A DNA stretch of 64,000 nucleotides from Bradyrhizobium diversitatis (GTDB lineage: Bacteria; Pseudomonadota; Alphaproteobacteria; Rhizobiales; Xanthobacteraceae), in NCBI RefSeq assembly GCF_016031635.1, contig NZ_JACEGD010000023.1, positions 34,626 to 98,625 of the forward strand, given 5' to 3'. Position 1 is the first letter of the stretch. Each line of letters opens with the position of its first letter. The notes below the pieces were generated by a model. That model was not told the DNA's origin. It did not search any database and saw nothing but the letters and a program-made list of their open reading frames with translations. Shown here in pieces: positions 1 to 8,536 of the stretch. A program made the position numbers and the translations under genes.

Positions 1-282
1 GAGCTGCGCACCGAGGCCGTCGGCCGAGAGCGGGATCGGCGATTTTGGCTCGGGCGCGGGTTGCTGCGGACCGGACGCGTTGGCGATCGCGCGGAGCGTG
101 TCGATCATCTGCGCGCGCTTCTTGTCGTCCTGAAGGGTTTCCAGCGCGCGCTTCGCCTCGTCGGGCGATAGTGCGGCAGCGCTGTTTGCCGGCGACGGAG
201 ACGGCTCGGCACGGGCGCCGGAGGAATATGGAATCGTGAGGAAGAGAGCGGCGAGGAGCGCCGCGGCCAGCTTATGCGACAC
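1..282 (-). CDS. MscS-type mechanosensitive channel, N-terminal part (runs off the window)
   Basis: A reading frame stays open from a GTG at 282-280 to the window edge, giving 94 codons. It starts with a clear secretion signal (a basic start, then a Leu/Ala-rich core ending near Ser-Gly-Ala-Arg-Ala at residue 25). A Pro/Ser-rich linker and a helical stretch of the type LSPDEAKRALETLQDDKKR follow. That stretch resembles the periplasmic N-terminus of moderate-conductance mechanosensitive channels in Bradyrhizobium. An AGGGAAT sits just upstream of the GTG as a possible ribosome site. The channel domain itself lies outside the window, so the family call rests on the N-terminus from memory and is tentative. 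Confidence 0.55.
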   Translation of the reverse strand, partial: MSHKLAAALLAALFLTIPYSSGARAEPSPSPANSAAALSPDEAKRALETLQDDKKRAQMIDTLRAIANASGPQQPAPEPKSPIPLSADGLGAQL

Positions 283-939
283 GAGGATTCCCTGGAAATA
301 TGAATGCGCCAGCGGCGTCGGGACCGTCACCGACGAAGCACATGCATCATGTCGGATTGCCGCTATTCGCCCCGGCCCTGTGTCGGAAGTTGGCCTTTGA
401 GGCGACATTCTCTTGGCATTTGCCGCAATGCAAGATCAGGGGCCCTGGCGTCAGCGAAAAGCCTTCAGGCCCCGTGCGCGCAAACACCTCTCCCCTCATT
501 GCGGAATGACGGCGAGGAGGAGGACGGCGGACAGCAGAATGTCATGGATGCTCACCGCAACGGCCTCGTCACGGCCGTCAGACGCGATCGATGTGCTGCA
601 AAAATACAGCGCCGGGAAGGTAGGGGCTTTGCCTCACTGATGCAGCCCGCTAAACCTTGTCCCGGCGTGCCGTTCGCGGTTTTGCCGCTATGCGATAGTC
701 CGAACGAGCTCCATCGCAATTAACGCGGCTGGATTTGCGGAGGTGGCGTCATAGACCTCCCCTTGCTCATGAGGTGGACGTTGCGTGTCGCTTGTTTGCG
801 ACCCTTGGCATGGTCCTCCTGCGACACAAAACTGTCAAGCAGGACCAGAAGATATGACGATCACATTTGACGCGCGGGTTCCCTGAACGGCTGTGCTCTT
901 GTCCAATCGGAGATGCGGACCTCAAGGGGCGGCGAGGCA
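283..939. other. Intergenic stretch with no gene recognised
   Basis: About 650 bases between the GTG of the channel gene and a dispersed repeat. Short open frames occur on both strands, but their translations are Arg/Ser-rich and low in hydrophobic structure, as out-of-frame high-GC DNA gives. I see no tRNA, no clear terminator with a T-run and no recognisable protein. Confidence 0.6.
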
Positions 940-1072
940 TGGTGACATCATGCCCCTGTTTTGCCCGACGAGTCAAATGAGCTTCGAAAAAACCGCAAAT
1001 GCATTACGCAATGGGCAACTCATTGATTTCGCTGTCCCCGGCTACTGTGCATGGGGTTGTTTTCGCGTTTTA
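940..1072 (-). repeat. Dispersed intergenic repeat, copy 1
   Basis: Read on the minus strand, this begins at the patatin stop codon with AAAACGCGAAAACAACCCC, then ATGCACAGTAG. The block GAAATCAATGA comes next, and about 70 bases after the core the block CGTCGGGCAAAACAG. The same blocks in the same order occur on the plus strand at 45547-45660. Spacing between blocks differs between copies, so the element tolerates indels. It is a non-coding dispersed repeat; its function is unknown. Confidence 0.75.
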
Positions 1073-2107
1073 GAGAAACATGCCCGCCAAGTCGACGGTC
1101 GATGCCTTTCCGATCTGGTCGAAGTTTTGCGCCAACCAGCTTCGCGCCGCCGCGCGGCCCTCGTCGCGCAGGCGGCACAACAGGCTCCATTCGGGATGGA
1201 ATTGCGTGGCCGTGCCGAGCTGCGACATCAACGCGTCGTTGCCGATCCAATGCATGTACATGCGGCTGTGCTTGTTGCTGTCGAGCTCGCCGTCGTCGAT
1301 CAGCCGCGTGGCGAAGGCGATCGCGCGCATCTCGCGCATCAAGGACGAGTTGAAGCTGATCTCGTTGATGCGGTGGAGGACGTCCGCGGCACTGGCCGGC
1401 AGATCGTCGCGCCGGATCGCCGTGACCTGCACGATGATGACGTCGTGGCTTCCCTTGCGGTAGATCAGCGGATAGATCGCGGGATTGCCGAGATAGCCGC
1501 CATCCCAATAATGCTCGCCGTCGATCTCGACGGCCTGGAAATAGGGCGGCAGGCAGGCCGAGGCAAGCACGGTTTCCGCCGTGAGCAGCGGGCTCTGGAA
1601 CACCTTGATCTTGCCGGTGCGGACGTTGGTGGCGTTGAGAAACAGCTGCGGCGCCTCGGGCGAGGAATTGAGCCGGTCGAAATCGACCACGCGCTGCAGC
1701 AGCGCTCGGAGCGGATTGAAATGAAAGGGATTGAGCAGGTTCGGCGGCAGCGTGTGTGTCAGCGTATGGATGAATGCGTGGACCGGATGATATTCCGGCG
1801 GCAGCTTCAGGGCCTGGATCCACTGGTTCAGCGGCGACATCAGATCGTACGCCATGTCCATGCGCGACACTTCGTACCAGAATGCGTGCAGGCTCTCCCG
1901 CGCGGCCTCAGCGCCTCCATGCGCCATGCCGGAGGCCATCGCCACCGCATTCATCGCGCCGGCACTGGTCGCACTGATCGCCTCGATCGCGAGCCTGCCG
2001 TCCTCGAGCACCTGGTCGAGCACGCCCCACACGAAAGCGCCGTGCGCGCCGCCGCCCTGGAGCGCGAAGTTGACGTCCTTGCAGTTCGTGGTCCCGCTGG
2101 CTGTCAC
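1070..2107 (-). CDS. Patatin-like phospholipase family protein
   Basis: Predicted lipid acyl hydrolase of 345 residues. Near the N-terminus there is the glycine-rich oxyanion-hole motif (LQGGGAHGAFVWG), then the nucleophile elbow SATSAGAMN (Gly-X-Ser-X-Gly type with Thr-Ser-Ala-Gly), and later the Asp-Gly-Gly dyad motif in WDGGYLGNP. All catalytic elements of the patatin fold are present. I chose the GTG at 2107 because it overlaps the stop codon of the upstream ppk2 gene by three bases (GTGA), the usual sign of translational coupling. It is the last gene of the liv-ppk2 run, and its stop abuts a dispersed repeat. The natural substrate cannot be read from the sequence. Confidence 0.85.
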   Translation of the reverse strand: MTASGTTNCKDVNFALQGGGAHGAFVWGVLDQVLEDGRLAIEAISATSAGAMNAVAMASGMAHGGAEAARESLHAFWYEVSRMDMAYDLMSPLNQWIQALKLPPEYHPVHAFIHTLTHTLPPNLLNPFHFNPLRALLQRVVDFDRLNSSPEAPQLFLNATNVRTGKIKVFQSPLLTAETVLASACLPPYFQAVEIDGEHYWDGGYLGNPAIYPLIYRKGSHDVIIVQVTAIRRDDLPASAADVLHRINEISFNSSLMREMRAIAFATRLIDDGELDSNKHSRMYMHWIGNDALMSQLGTATQFHPEWSLLCRLRDEGRAAARSWLAQNFDQIGKASTVDLAGMFL

Positions 2108-3033
2108 TTTGCTTGCTTCTTGCCTCCCGTCCCTTCTTTCTCCAGCGCCTTGCGCACCTGCTTGAACTCCTCCAGCGAGGCCTTGTCGGCCCGGGGGAAG
2201 CGCAGGTCGAGCTTTTCCAGCTCGGCATTGATCACCGAGCCGATCACGACGCGGGCGAACCATTTGTGGTCGGCGGGCACGACGTACCAGGGCGCATGGG
2301 ACGTCGCCGTGTGCCGGACGATGTCCTGGTAGACCGCCTGGTAGCGCGGCCACAGCGCGCGCTCCCTGATGTCGTCCATGGAGAACTTCCACTGCTTGGC
2401 CGGATCGTCCAGCCGCGCGAGGAAGCGCTCGCGCTGCTCATCCTTGGACACGTTGAGGAAGAACTTCAGCACCACGGTGCCGTTGCGACAGAGATAGCGT
2501 TCGAACGCCGAGATGTCCTCGAATCGCTCCCTCCAGATGTTCTTGGTCACGAGCTTTGGCGGCAGCTTCTCCTTGGCGAGAATCTCCGGATGCACCCGCG
2601 TCACCAGGCATTCCTCGTAGTGGGAGCGGTTGAAAATGCCGATACGCCCGCGCTCGGGCAAGGCGATCATATGACGCCAGAGGAAGTCATGATCGAGCTC
2701 CTTGCTGCTCGGTGCCTTGAAGGCATGAACCTCGCAGCCCTGCGGATTGATGCCCTCGAAGATCGCCTTGATCGCAGAATCCTTGCCGCCTGCGTCCATC
2801 GCCTGGAACACGATCAAGAGCGACCAGCGGTCCTGCGCGTAAAGCCTCTCCTGAAACTCGATCATCCGCTTCTTGTTCGAATCGAGGACCGCCTGCGCCT
2901 TCTCCTTGTCGAGATCGCCCCTTTCGTCGGTCTTGTGGTCCTTGAGGTGAAACTTGCCCGAACCATCGTGGCGGAATGGCGAGATGTAGCGGTCAAGCTC
3001 CCGGGCGAGCGATTTGGACGGCTTCTTGTTCAT
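2104..3033 (-). CDS. ppk2: Polyphosphate kinase 2 family protein
   Basis: 309 residues, one PPK2 domain. The phosphate-binding loop is at residues 79-86 (MDAGGKDS) and the second conserved block at 133-141 (IFNRSHYEE), both diagnostic of PPK2, which transfers phosphate between inorganic polyphosphate and nucleotides. Nucleotide preference cannot be assigned reliably from sequence alone; single-domain PPK2s of this length phosphorylate nucleoside mono- or diphosphates. The ATG at 3033 lies 41 bases inside the end of livM, so translation is probably coupled to the transporter operon. The 3' end overlaps the patatin start. Confidence 0.9.
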   Translation of the reverse strand: MNKKPSKSLARELDRYISPFRHDGSGKFHLKDHKTDERGDLDKEKAQAVLDSNKKRMIEFQERLYAQDRWSLLIVFQAMDAGGKDSAIKAIFEGINPQGCEVHAFKAPSSKELDHDFLWRHMIALPERGRIGIFNRSHYEECLVTRVHPEILAKEKLPPKLVTKNIWRERFEDISAFERYLCRNGTVVLKFFLNVSKDEQRERFLARLDDPAKQWKFSMDDIRERALWPRYQAVYQDIVRHTATSHAPWYVVPADHKWFARVVIGSVINAELEKLDLRFPRADKASLEEFKQVRKALEKEGTGGKKQAK

Positions 3034-4012
3034 GAGCGCGGGGCACCTTGCGTTGCGGCTTCAATCGGTCGAGCAAGCTACCAAGGATGCCCTTGGGAAG
3101 GAATATGATGAAAAGGACGAGCAGCACGCCGTAGACGAGGTTGTCCCAGCCGACCGCCTTGGTACCGAAGCCGATGCGCAAGGTCTCGGCCAGCAGAATG
3201 GTGATGATGGCGCCGACGGTCGGGCCGAGCGAGACGAACAGGCCGCCGACGATGGCCGCGAACACCATCTGGAGCGACACCGCGATGCCGCTGACCGTGT
3301 CAGGCGTGATGAACATCTGGTACTGGCAGTAGATCGCGCCGGCGAGCGCCGTCATCAGCGCGCTGAGCAGCGTGATCTTCAGCTTCTCCGCCGTGACATC
3401 GACGCCGGCGGCGGCAGCGGCATCCTCGTCCTCCGAGATCGCCTCCAGCGCATAGCGAGCCATGCTGCGATCGACCCAGTGCCAGACCACGATGCCGAAC
3501 AGCCAGACCGCGAGCGCAATCAGGTACCAGGTCGTCTTGTCGTCGAACTGCAGCGCCAGCAGCTTGTTGCCGGACGCGCGGTCTGGGGTAAGGCCGAGCG
3601 AGCCGCCGGTATAGTCGCGCGTCGCCGTGATCACCTGGAGCACGATGCCTGACAGCGCCAGCGTCACCAGCACGAAATAATGCCCCGTGATGCGAAAGCG
3701 GAAGCAGGGATAGCCGACGATCAGCGCCAGCGCGCCGGCCGCGACCATGCTGATGGGGATGCCGATCCAGGGCGACAGGCCGAGATGATTCCAGAGCAGC
3801 GCCGTGACATAGGCGCCGATCCCCATGAAGCCGCCATGGCCGAGCGAGACCAGGCCGAACCGCCCCATCATCGACCAGGAGGTGTAGGCGAACGACCAGA
3901 TCAGGATCAGCACTAGAATGTGCAGATGATAGGGATCGCGATAGACGAAGGGCAGCGCGACCAGCGCCGCCAGGCCTATTCCCCAGGCTGCAAGCCGCCC
4001 CTGCCCCATCAT
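2993..4012 (-). CDS. livM: Branched-chain amino acid type ABC transporter permease (LivM family)
   Basis: 339 residues, a polytopic inner-membrane permease. It carries the LivM-type block around SMMGRFGLVSLGHGGFMGIGAYV in the first third, and then hydrophobic segments continue to about residue 315. The tail is basic. The start at 4012 (Met-Met) overlaps the livH stop as ATGA. It pairs with LivH to form the membrane channel energised by LivG and LivF. The last 41 bases overlap the start of ppk2, longer than a normal coupling overlap. The reading frame stays open upstream through livH, which is a high-GC artefact. Substrate is inferred: family members carry branched-chain amino acids but also amides, urea or aromatic compounds. 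Confidence 0.9.
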   Translation of the reverse strand: MMGQGRLAAWGIGLAALVALPFVYRDPYHLHILVLILIWSFAYTSWSMMGRFGLVSLGHGGFMGIGAYVTALLWNHLGLSPWIGIPISMVAAGALALIVGYPCFRFRITGHYFVLVTLALSGIVLQVITATRDYTGGSLGLTPDRASGNKLLALQFDDKTTWYLIALAVWLFGIVVWHWVDRSMARYALEAISEDEDAAAAAGVDVTAEKLKITLLSALMTALAGAIYCQYQMFITPDTVSGIAVSLQMVFAAIVGGLFVSLGPTVGAIITILLAETLRIGFGTKAVGWDNLVYGVLLVLFIIFLPKGILGSLLDRLKPQRKVPRAHEQEAVQIARPGA

Positions 4013-4890
4013 CGGCGCCTCGCAAGCAGGCCCGCGGGCCGGATGAACATCATGACGATGAAGAAGGCGAAGGCGAGCACATAGCCCCATTCGAGATCGG
4101 AGAACAGGCCGCCGAGCGAGATGATCTCGGCGAACACGAAGGCGGCGATGAAGCCGCCGATGAAATTGCCGAGGCCCCCGAGCACGCAGATCAGGAAGGT
4201 GATCGGCCCGAAGGAGAGGCCGACGAAGGGATGCACGTCGTATTGCAGCACCAGGAGGCAGGCGGCGAGGCCGGCGAGCGCGCCGCCCAGCGCCGAGGTG
4301 ATCAGATAGATCCGCCTGGTATCGACGCCCATCAAGGCCATGATCTGCCGGTCCTGCGAGATGGCGCGGATCGCAGTGCCGGTGAAGGTTCGCGTCATGA
4401 ACAGATAGACGGCGACCATGCCAATCAGCGCCGCCAGGAACGATAGCAGCCGTGCGTAGCTGAAGTTCATGTCGCCGAAGGCAAGCACCGGCAGGCGGAT
4501 GCCGAGATTGCGGAAGTCGATGCCGAAGGCGACGGTGGCAAAGCTCTGCAGCACAAACAGCACGCCGCCGGTCGCGAGCAGCTGGTTGATCGGCGGCGCA
4601 GTCAGCAGCGGCGCGATCACGAGGTAGTGCAGCGCCGCGCCAAGCACCGCGACCAGCAGGATGGTGAGCGGCGCGGCGACGAAATAGCTGAGCCCGTAGT
4701 ACTGCACCATGAAGTACATGCCGTACATGCCGATCATCACGAGCTCTGCATAACAGATCCACGTGACGTCGATGACGCCGAAGATCAGATTGAGACCGAG
4801 CGCGAGCAGCGCCAGCACGCCGCCGAGCAGGATGCCGTTGATCACGGCCTCCAGCAGGTAGATGTCGAAAATGTCCAGGAACGCCTGCAT
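4009..4890 (-). CDS. livH: Branched-chain amino acid type ABC transporter permease (LivH family)
   Basis: 293 residues, membrane-spanning throughout. The N-terminus has the typical LivH pattern GILLGGVLALLALGLNLIFGVIDV, followed by about eight hydrophobic helices and the motif RAISQDRQIMALMGVD in the cytoplasmic loop that contacts the ATPases. Start at 4890 leaves five bases after the livF stop; the stop overlaps livM. The frame is open far upstream into livF and livG on this strand, but that part is not protein-like. Confidence 0.9.
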   Translation of the reverse strand: MQAFLDIFDIYLLEAVINGILLGGVLALLALGLNLIFGVIDVTWICYAELVMIGMYGMYFMVQYYGLSYFVAAPLTILLVAVLGAALHYLVIAPLLTAPPINQLLATGGVLFVLQSFATVAFGIDFRNLGIRLPVLAFGDMNFSYARLLSFLAALIGMVAVYLFMTRTFTGTAIRAISQDRQIMALMGVDTRRIYLITSALGGALAGLAACLLVLQYDVHPFVGLSFGPITFLICVLGGLGNFIGGFIAAFVFAEIISLGGLFSDLEWGYVLAFAFFIVMMFIRPAGLLARRR

Positions 4891-4895
4891 GCCCG

Positions 4896-5600
4896 TCACA
4901 CCCCGAGATATGCTTCCTTGACCGTGTCGCTCGCCAGCATCTCGGCCGAGGTGCCGGACGCCCTGATCGTGCCCGCCTCGATCAGATAGGCCCGGTCGAC
5001 CACCTTCAGCACCTGCTGCACGTTCTGCTCGACGATCAGCACGGTCAGCCCGCTGGCGCGAATCCGTTTCACCAGCTCGAACACCTGCTGCACCACGACC
5101 GGCGCAAGCCCCGCCGAGGGCTCGTCGAGCAGCAGCAGCTTCGGATTGGACATCATCGCGCGGCCGATCGCGCACATCTGCTGCTCGCCGCCGGACATGG
5201 TGCCCGCCATCTGGTGGCGGCGCTCCTTCAGGCGCGGAAACAGCTCGAACACGACTTCGAGCCGCTCGATATAGCGCCCGCGCGCCTCCTTCATGAAGGC
5301 GCCCATCTTGAGATTGTCGTCCACCGTGAGCTGCGGAAACAGCCGCCGGTTCTCCGGCACATGCGCAATGCCGAGGCTGACGATCTTGTGCGAGGGCGTC
5401 GCCACGAGGTCGACGCCTTCCATTCTGATCGAGCCGCGCGAGGGCCTGATCAGGCCGGAGATGACGCGCATCAGGGTGGTCTTGCCGGCGCCGTTCGGGC
5501 CGATGACGCCGACGGCTTCGCCGGCCTTCACATCGAGGCCGACGTCGAACAGGGCCTGGAAGGTGCCGTAGCCGGCATTGACGCCGCGAAGCTCCAGCAT
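4896..5600 (-). CDS. livF: ABC transporter ATP-binding protein (LivF family)
   Basis: 234 residues, the standard LivF length. Walker A is GPNGAGKTT near residue 38, the signature is SGGEQQ near residue 135, Walker B is LLLLDEPSAGL, and the switch region is VLIVEQNV. It is one of two ATPases in this importer. It lies between livG (gap of three bases) and livH (gap of five). The shortness relative to livG and the EQNV switch sequence separate LivF from LivG. Confidence 0.93.
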   Translation of the reverse strand: MLELRGVNAGYGTFQALFDVGLDVKAGEAVGVIGPNGAGKTTLMRVISGLIRPSRGSIRMEGVDLVATPSHKIVSLGIAHVPENRRLFPQLTVDDNLKMGAFMKEARGRYIERLEVVFELFPRLKERRHQMAGTMSGGEQQMCAIGRAMMSNPKLLLLDEPSAGLAPVVVQQVFELVKRIRASGLTVLIVEQNVQQVLKVVDRAYLIEAGTIRASGTSAEMLASDTVKEAYLGV

Positions 5601-5603
5601 CGG

Positions 5604-6371
5604 CTACCCTCCCGCGCGGCGGCGCGCTTCGGCGGCCGCGGCCTGCGTGGTCTCGGCATCGGTGCCGAGATAGACCTCGATCACGCGCGGATCGCCGGCG
5701 ACCGCACTCGGCAGGCCTTCCGAGATCTTCTCGCCGTGATCCAGCACCATGACGCGATCGACGACCCGCATCAGCACGCCCATGATGTGCTCGACCCAGA
5801 TGATGGTGATCCCGAGCTCGTCGCGGATGTTGCGCAGCATGTCGGCGGCCTGATCCATCTCGGCCTCGTCGAGGCCGCCGAGGCTCTCGTCGGCGAGCAA
5901 CAGCTTCGGCGCAGTGGCGAGCGCCTTGGCGAGTTCGAGCTTCTTCAGGCCGGCAGCTCCGAGGCCATCGACGCTGGCATGGCGATCGGTGGGCAGGCCG
6001 ACCATGGCGAGCGAGCGCTCGGCCGCCTCTTCCGCCCTGGCGCGGCTGTGGCGGCCCTGGCCGTAGAAACCGGCGAGCGCGACGTTCTCGAAAATGGTCA
6101 GGCGGCGGAAGGGGCGCGGAATCTGGAAGGTGCGGCCGATGCCGCTGTTGATGATCCGGTGCGGCGCGAGGCCCGCGATCTCGTGGCCGGCGAAAAGTAT
6201 CGAACCTGATGTCGGCGCCAGCGTGCCGGAGAGCATGTTGAAGATCGTGCTCTTGCCCGAACCGTTGGGGCCGATCAGGCCGAGGATCTCGCCCTCGTCG
6301 ACCTTGAACGACACGTTGTTCACGGCGGTGAAGCCGCCAAACCGCTTCACCAGCCCGTTCACTTCCAGCAC
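5604..6371 (-). CDS. livG: ABC transporter ATP-binding protein (LivG family)
   Basis: 255 residues. Walker A is GPNGSGKST, Walker B is KLLLADESLGGLDEAEMDQ, and the switch is IIWVEHIMGVLM, as in LivG proteins. The signature region reads GLGAAGLKKLELAKAL, a weakened form of LSGGQ (Gly-Ala-Ala-Gly), which is unusual but seen in some LivG relatives. It starts 15 bases after the binding-protein gene and leads directly into livF. Confidence 0.9.
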   Translation of the reverse strand: MLEVNGLVKRFGGFTAVNNVSFKVDEGEILGLIGPNGSGKSTIFNMLSGTLAPTSGSILFAGHEIAGLAPHRIINSGIGRTFQIPRPFRRLTIFENVALAGFYGQGRHSRARAEEAAERSLAMVGLPTDRHASVDGLGAAGLKKLELAKALATAPKLLLADESLGGLDEAEMDQAADMLRNIRDELGITIIWVEHIMGVLMRVVDRVMVLDHGEKISEGLPSAVAGDPRVIEVYLGTDAETTQAAAAEARRRAGG

Positions 6372-6386
6372 CGCCGTTCTCCGCCG

Positions 6387-7709
6387 CTACTGGTTGCTGT
6401 AGGTGGCGCCTTTCGGCAGCGGCAGCACGGCCTCGCGCTGCGCCTGACTCTTGGGCCACACCACGTAGGACTTGTCATCGACGTACTGGATCACGACGGG
6501 GAACGAGCGCTCGTTCTGGCCGGCCATTGGCGAGCCCTCGCCGTGGAATTTGACGCCGAAGCCGAGCATGGTGCCGCCTTCGGGTATGTCGGTGTCGAGT
6601 GCTGCCTTGCGCAGGGCGTCGGGATCTATGCCGCCATATTTCTTGATCGCTCGCGGCAGCACGTCGGTCAGGAACAGGTAGGTGTTGGACGCAGCCATGC
6701 CGACATGGGCTGAACGGATGGCGATGCCCGGCTTGCGCTTGTCGAACTCCTCGCCAACCGCCTTGATGATCGGCGGCAGCTTCGGATCCATGCTCTTCTG
6801 GTTGGCGAGCCAGATCGAGATCGGATCGGTGTTGAAGACGTAGTTGACATCGGCGCCCAGGCCTTCCTTCAGCTTCTCATAGACCCCGTAGCCGGCGCCA
6901 TGTCCCACCAGTGCACCGAACTTCAGCCCTTGTTCGCGGGCTTGCCGGAGCAACAGGGTGATGTCGGGATTGTAGCCGGTGTGGAAGATCACATCCGGCT
7001 TGGCCCGCTTCAGCTTGGTGACCAGCGCAGACAAATCCGGGGCCGTGGCCGAATAGCCTTCCCTGAGCACGATGTTGAAACCGGCCTTCTTGGCACCGGC
7101 TTCATTGCCTTTGGCAACGTCGACGCCGTAGGCGCCGTCCTCATGGATGATGGCGACCCGCAGGTCCTTCGGATCCTTGCCCAACTTTTCCTTGGTGTTC
7201 TGCGCGATGAAGTCCATCGTCATCATGCCGAACTGATCGCCGGAGGCCTGCGGCCGAAACACGTACTTGTAGTTCTTGTTCTCCAGCACCGCGGACGAAA
7301 TGCAGGTCGTGATCCACATGAACTTCTTCAGCTGCTCGACGCGCGCTGCCACCGGCACGCACTGCGCCGAGGAAAAGAAGCCGAGCAGCATGTCGACCTT
7401 TTCCTGCTCGATCAAACGTATCGCTTCATTGATGGCGACGTCCGGCTTGCTCTGGGCATCGGCATAGATCGCCTCGATCTTGTAGCCCTCGACATCCTTC
7501 GCGCTGTACTGATCCAGCATGATCCTTGCGCCGGTATATTGCAGCTCCGAGCCGCCGCCGGCGAGCGGGCCGGTCAGATCATAGATGACACCGATCTTGA
7601 GCTTCTTCTCCTGAGCCTTGTCTTGGGCCTCGGCGGACGCCGCCAAGCCCGTCGCCGATACGGCGACCAACAACCCACGTACCAAACGGGCAGCCATGCG
7701 CAGGCGCAT
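6387..7709 (-). CDS. ABC transporter substrate-binding protein, branched-chain amino acid type
   Basis: 440 residues with a cleavable signal (MRLRMAARLVRGLLVAVS, cleavage near SAEAQ). The rest is a periplasmic type I binding fold opening with KIGVIYDLTGPLAG. I chose the ATG at 7709 over an upstream in-frame ATG at 7751 because GGGAGG lies seven bases before it and the signal peptide begins there. It is first in the operon and supplies ligand to LivHM. Members closest in style (AEAQDKAQEKKLKIGV) are often annotated for aromatic or amide compounds, so branched-chain amino acids should not be assumed. The 92-base gap upstream probably holds the operon promoter. Confidence 0.88.
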   Translation of the reverse strand: MRLRMAARLVRGLLVAVSATGLAASAEAQDKAQEKKLKIGVIYDLTGPLAGGGSELQYTGARIMLDQYSAKDVEGYKIEAIYADAQSKPDVAINEAIRLIEQEKVDMLLGFFSSAQCVPVAARVEQLKKFMWITTCISSAVLENKNYKYVFRPQASGDQFGMMTMDFIAQNTKEKLGKDPKDLRVAIIHEDGAYGVDVAKGNEAGAKKAGFNIVLREGYSATAPDLSALVTKLKRAKPDVIFHTGYNPDITLLLRQAREQGLKFGALVGHGAGYGVYEKLKEGLGADVNYVFNTDPISIWLANQKSMDPKLPPIIKAVGEEFDKRKPGIAIRSAHVGMAASNTYLFLTDVLPRAIKKYGGIDPDALRKAALDTDIPEGGTMLGFGVKFHGEGSPMAGQNERSFPVVIQYVDDKSYVVWPKSQAQREAVLPLPKGATYSNQ

Positions 7710-7801
7710 CAAAACCTCCCTGGACGATTGTGCATTGCATTCTTGGTGCAATTCTTCGGCCCATCACATGGGCTGCGCGCGGCGATGTCAAGCCTCGCGC
7801 A

Positions 7802-8506
7802 TCAGCGCGCTGCGAACTGCTGCTCGACGAAGGCCGTGACAAATCGCGGCATGGACGGCCTGAGATCGCTGGTCCCGCGCACGAGGTGAATGGCCGACAG
7901 CTCCGGCTCGGTTTCGCGCGCAAGGTTGGCTTCGATCCGGGCGCGAGCCATATCGCCCGGCATGTCCAGGTTGATGACCTGCAACATCGCGATCGTGGGG
8001 CCTGTGACCACGCAATGCCAGCCCGGCTCGATCCGATAGTCGGCCGCGGTCAGACCGGTCTCCTCGCCGAGCTCGCGGACGACACTGCCGGGAATGTCGA
8101 GCGCGCCGTCCCTGACATCGTCGAGATCAGGCGTTCCCGAGGGGAAATAAATGCGGCCTGCGTTGGCGGTGTGGGGCGCCATCTCGCCCATGATGAAGGC
8201 CCCGTCGGAGGCGCGCAACGCGCCCATGCCAAAGCCGTTGAACACGGCCTTGTCGGGAAAGCCCCAGTCGCGCCAGGCGAGGAAGCTTGCGAAATCCGTC
8301 TCGAAATAGGTCGCCGTCAGGTGACCGCCGTTGAACGCGGCGTCGCACCCGAGCAGGACGCGGCCGTTCCAGATCTTCGGCCGCTCGCGCTGCTTCTCGG
8401 CGAAATGCGCCGCGATCTCGGCGCGCCGTTCCTCGGCGAACGGCCAGACGATCGACCGCACCGTAAGATCGAGCGTCGTGACGCGATGTATGACCGGTGA
8501 CGTCAT
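7802..8506 (-). CDS. NUDIX hydrolase domain protein
   Basis: 234 residues. A NUDIX-like box is seen in GALDIPGSVVRELGEETGL: the REL-GEE-TGL half that binds the metal is intact, but the leading Gly-X5-Glu half is degenerate (Leu where Glu is expected). Preceding text (GAFIMGEMAPHTANAGRIYFPSGTPD) fits the NUDIX beta-sheet. The substrate is unknown. It lies 30 bases downstream of the substrate-binding protein gene on the same strand, so it is probably cotranscribed with it. Confidence 0.75.
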   Translation of the reverse strand: MTSPVIHRVTTLDLTVRSIVWPFAEERRAEIAAHFAEKQRERPKIWNGRVLLGCDAAFNGGHLTATYFETDFASFLAWRDWGFPDKAVFNGFGMGALRASDGAFIMGEMAPHTANAGRIYFPSGTPDLDDVRDGALDIPGSVVRELGEETGLTAADYRIEPGWHCVVTGPTIAMLQVINLDMPGDMARARIEANLARETEPELSAIHLVRGTSDLRPSMPRFVTAFVEQQFAAR

Positions 8507-8536
8507 GACCGGGCGATTACCACGCCTTCGCGTCGG

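Noticed and set aside
430..480. GGGGCC...GGCCCC partial inverted repeat as a terminator or RNA gene
   Set aside because: Imperfect stem, no T-run and no gene ending nearby.
893..2332. 479-codon open frame opposite the patatin gene
   Set aside because: Antisense shadow of a high-GC gene: translation is rich in Arg, His, Asp and Val without domains, and the minus strand has intact patatin motifs.
4009..6459. Very long livH frame reaching through livF and livG
   Set aside because: Only the part after Met at 4890 is LivH; the upstream part is out-of-frame reading of the ATPase genes, not a fusion.
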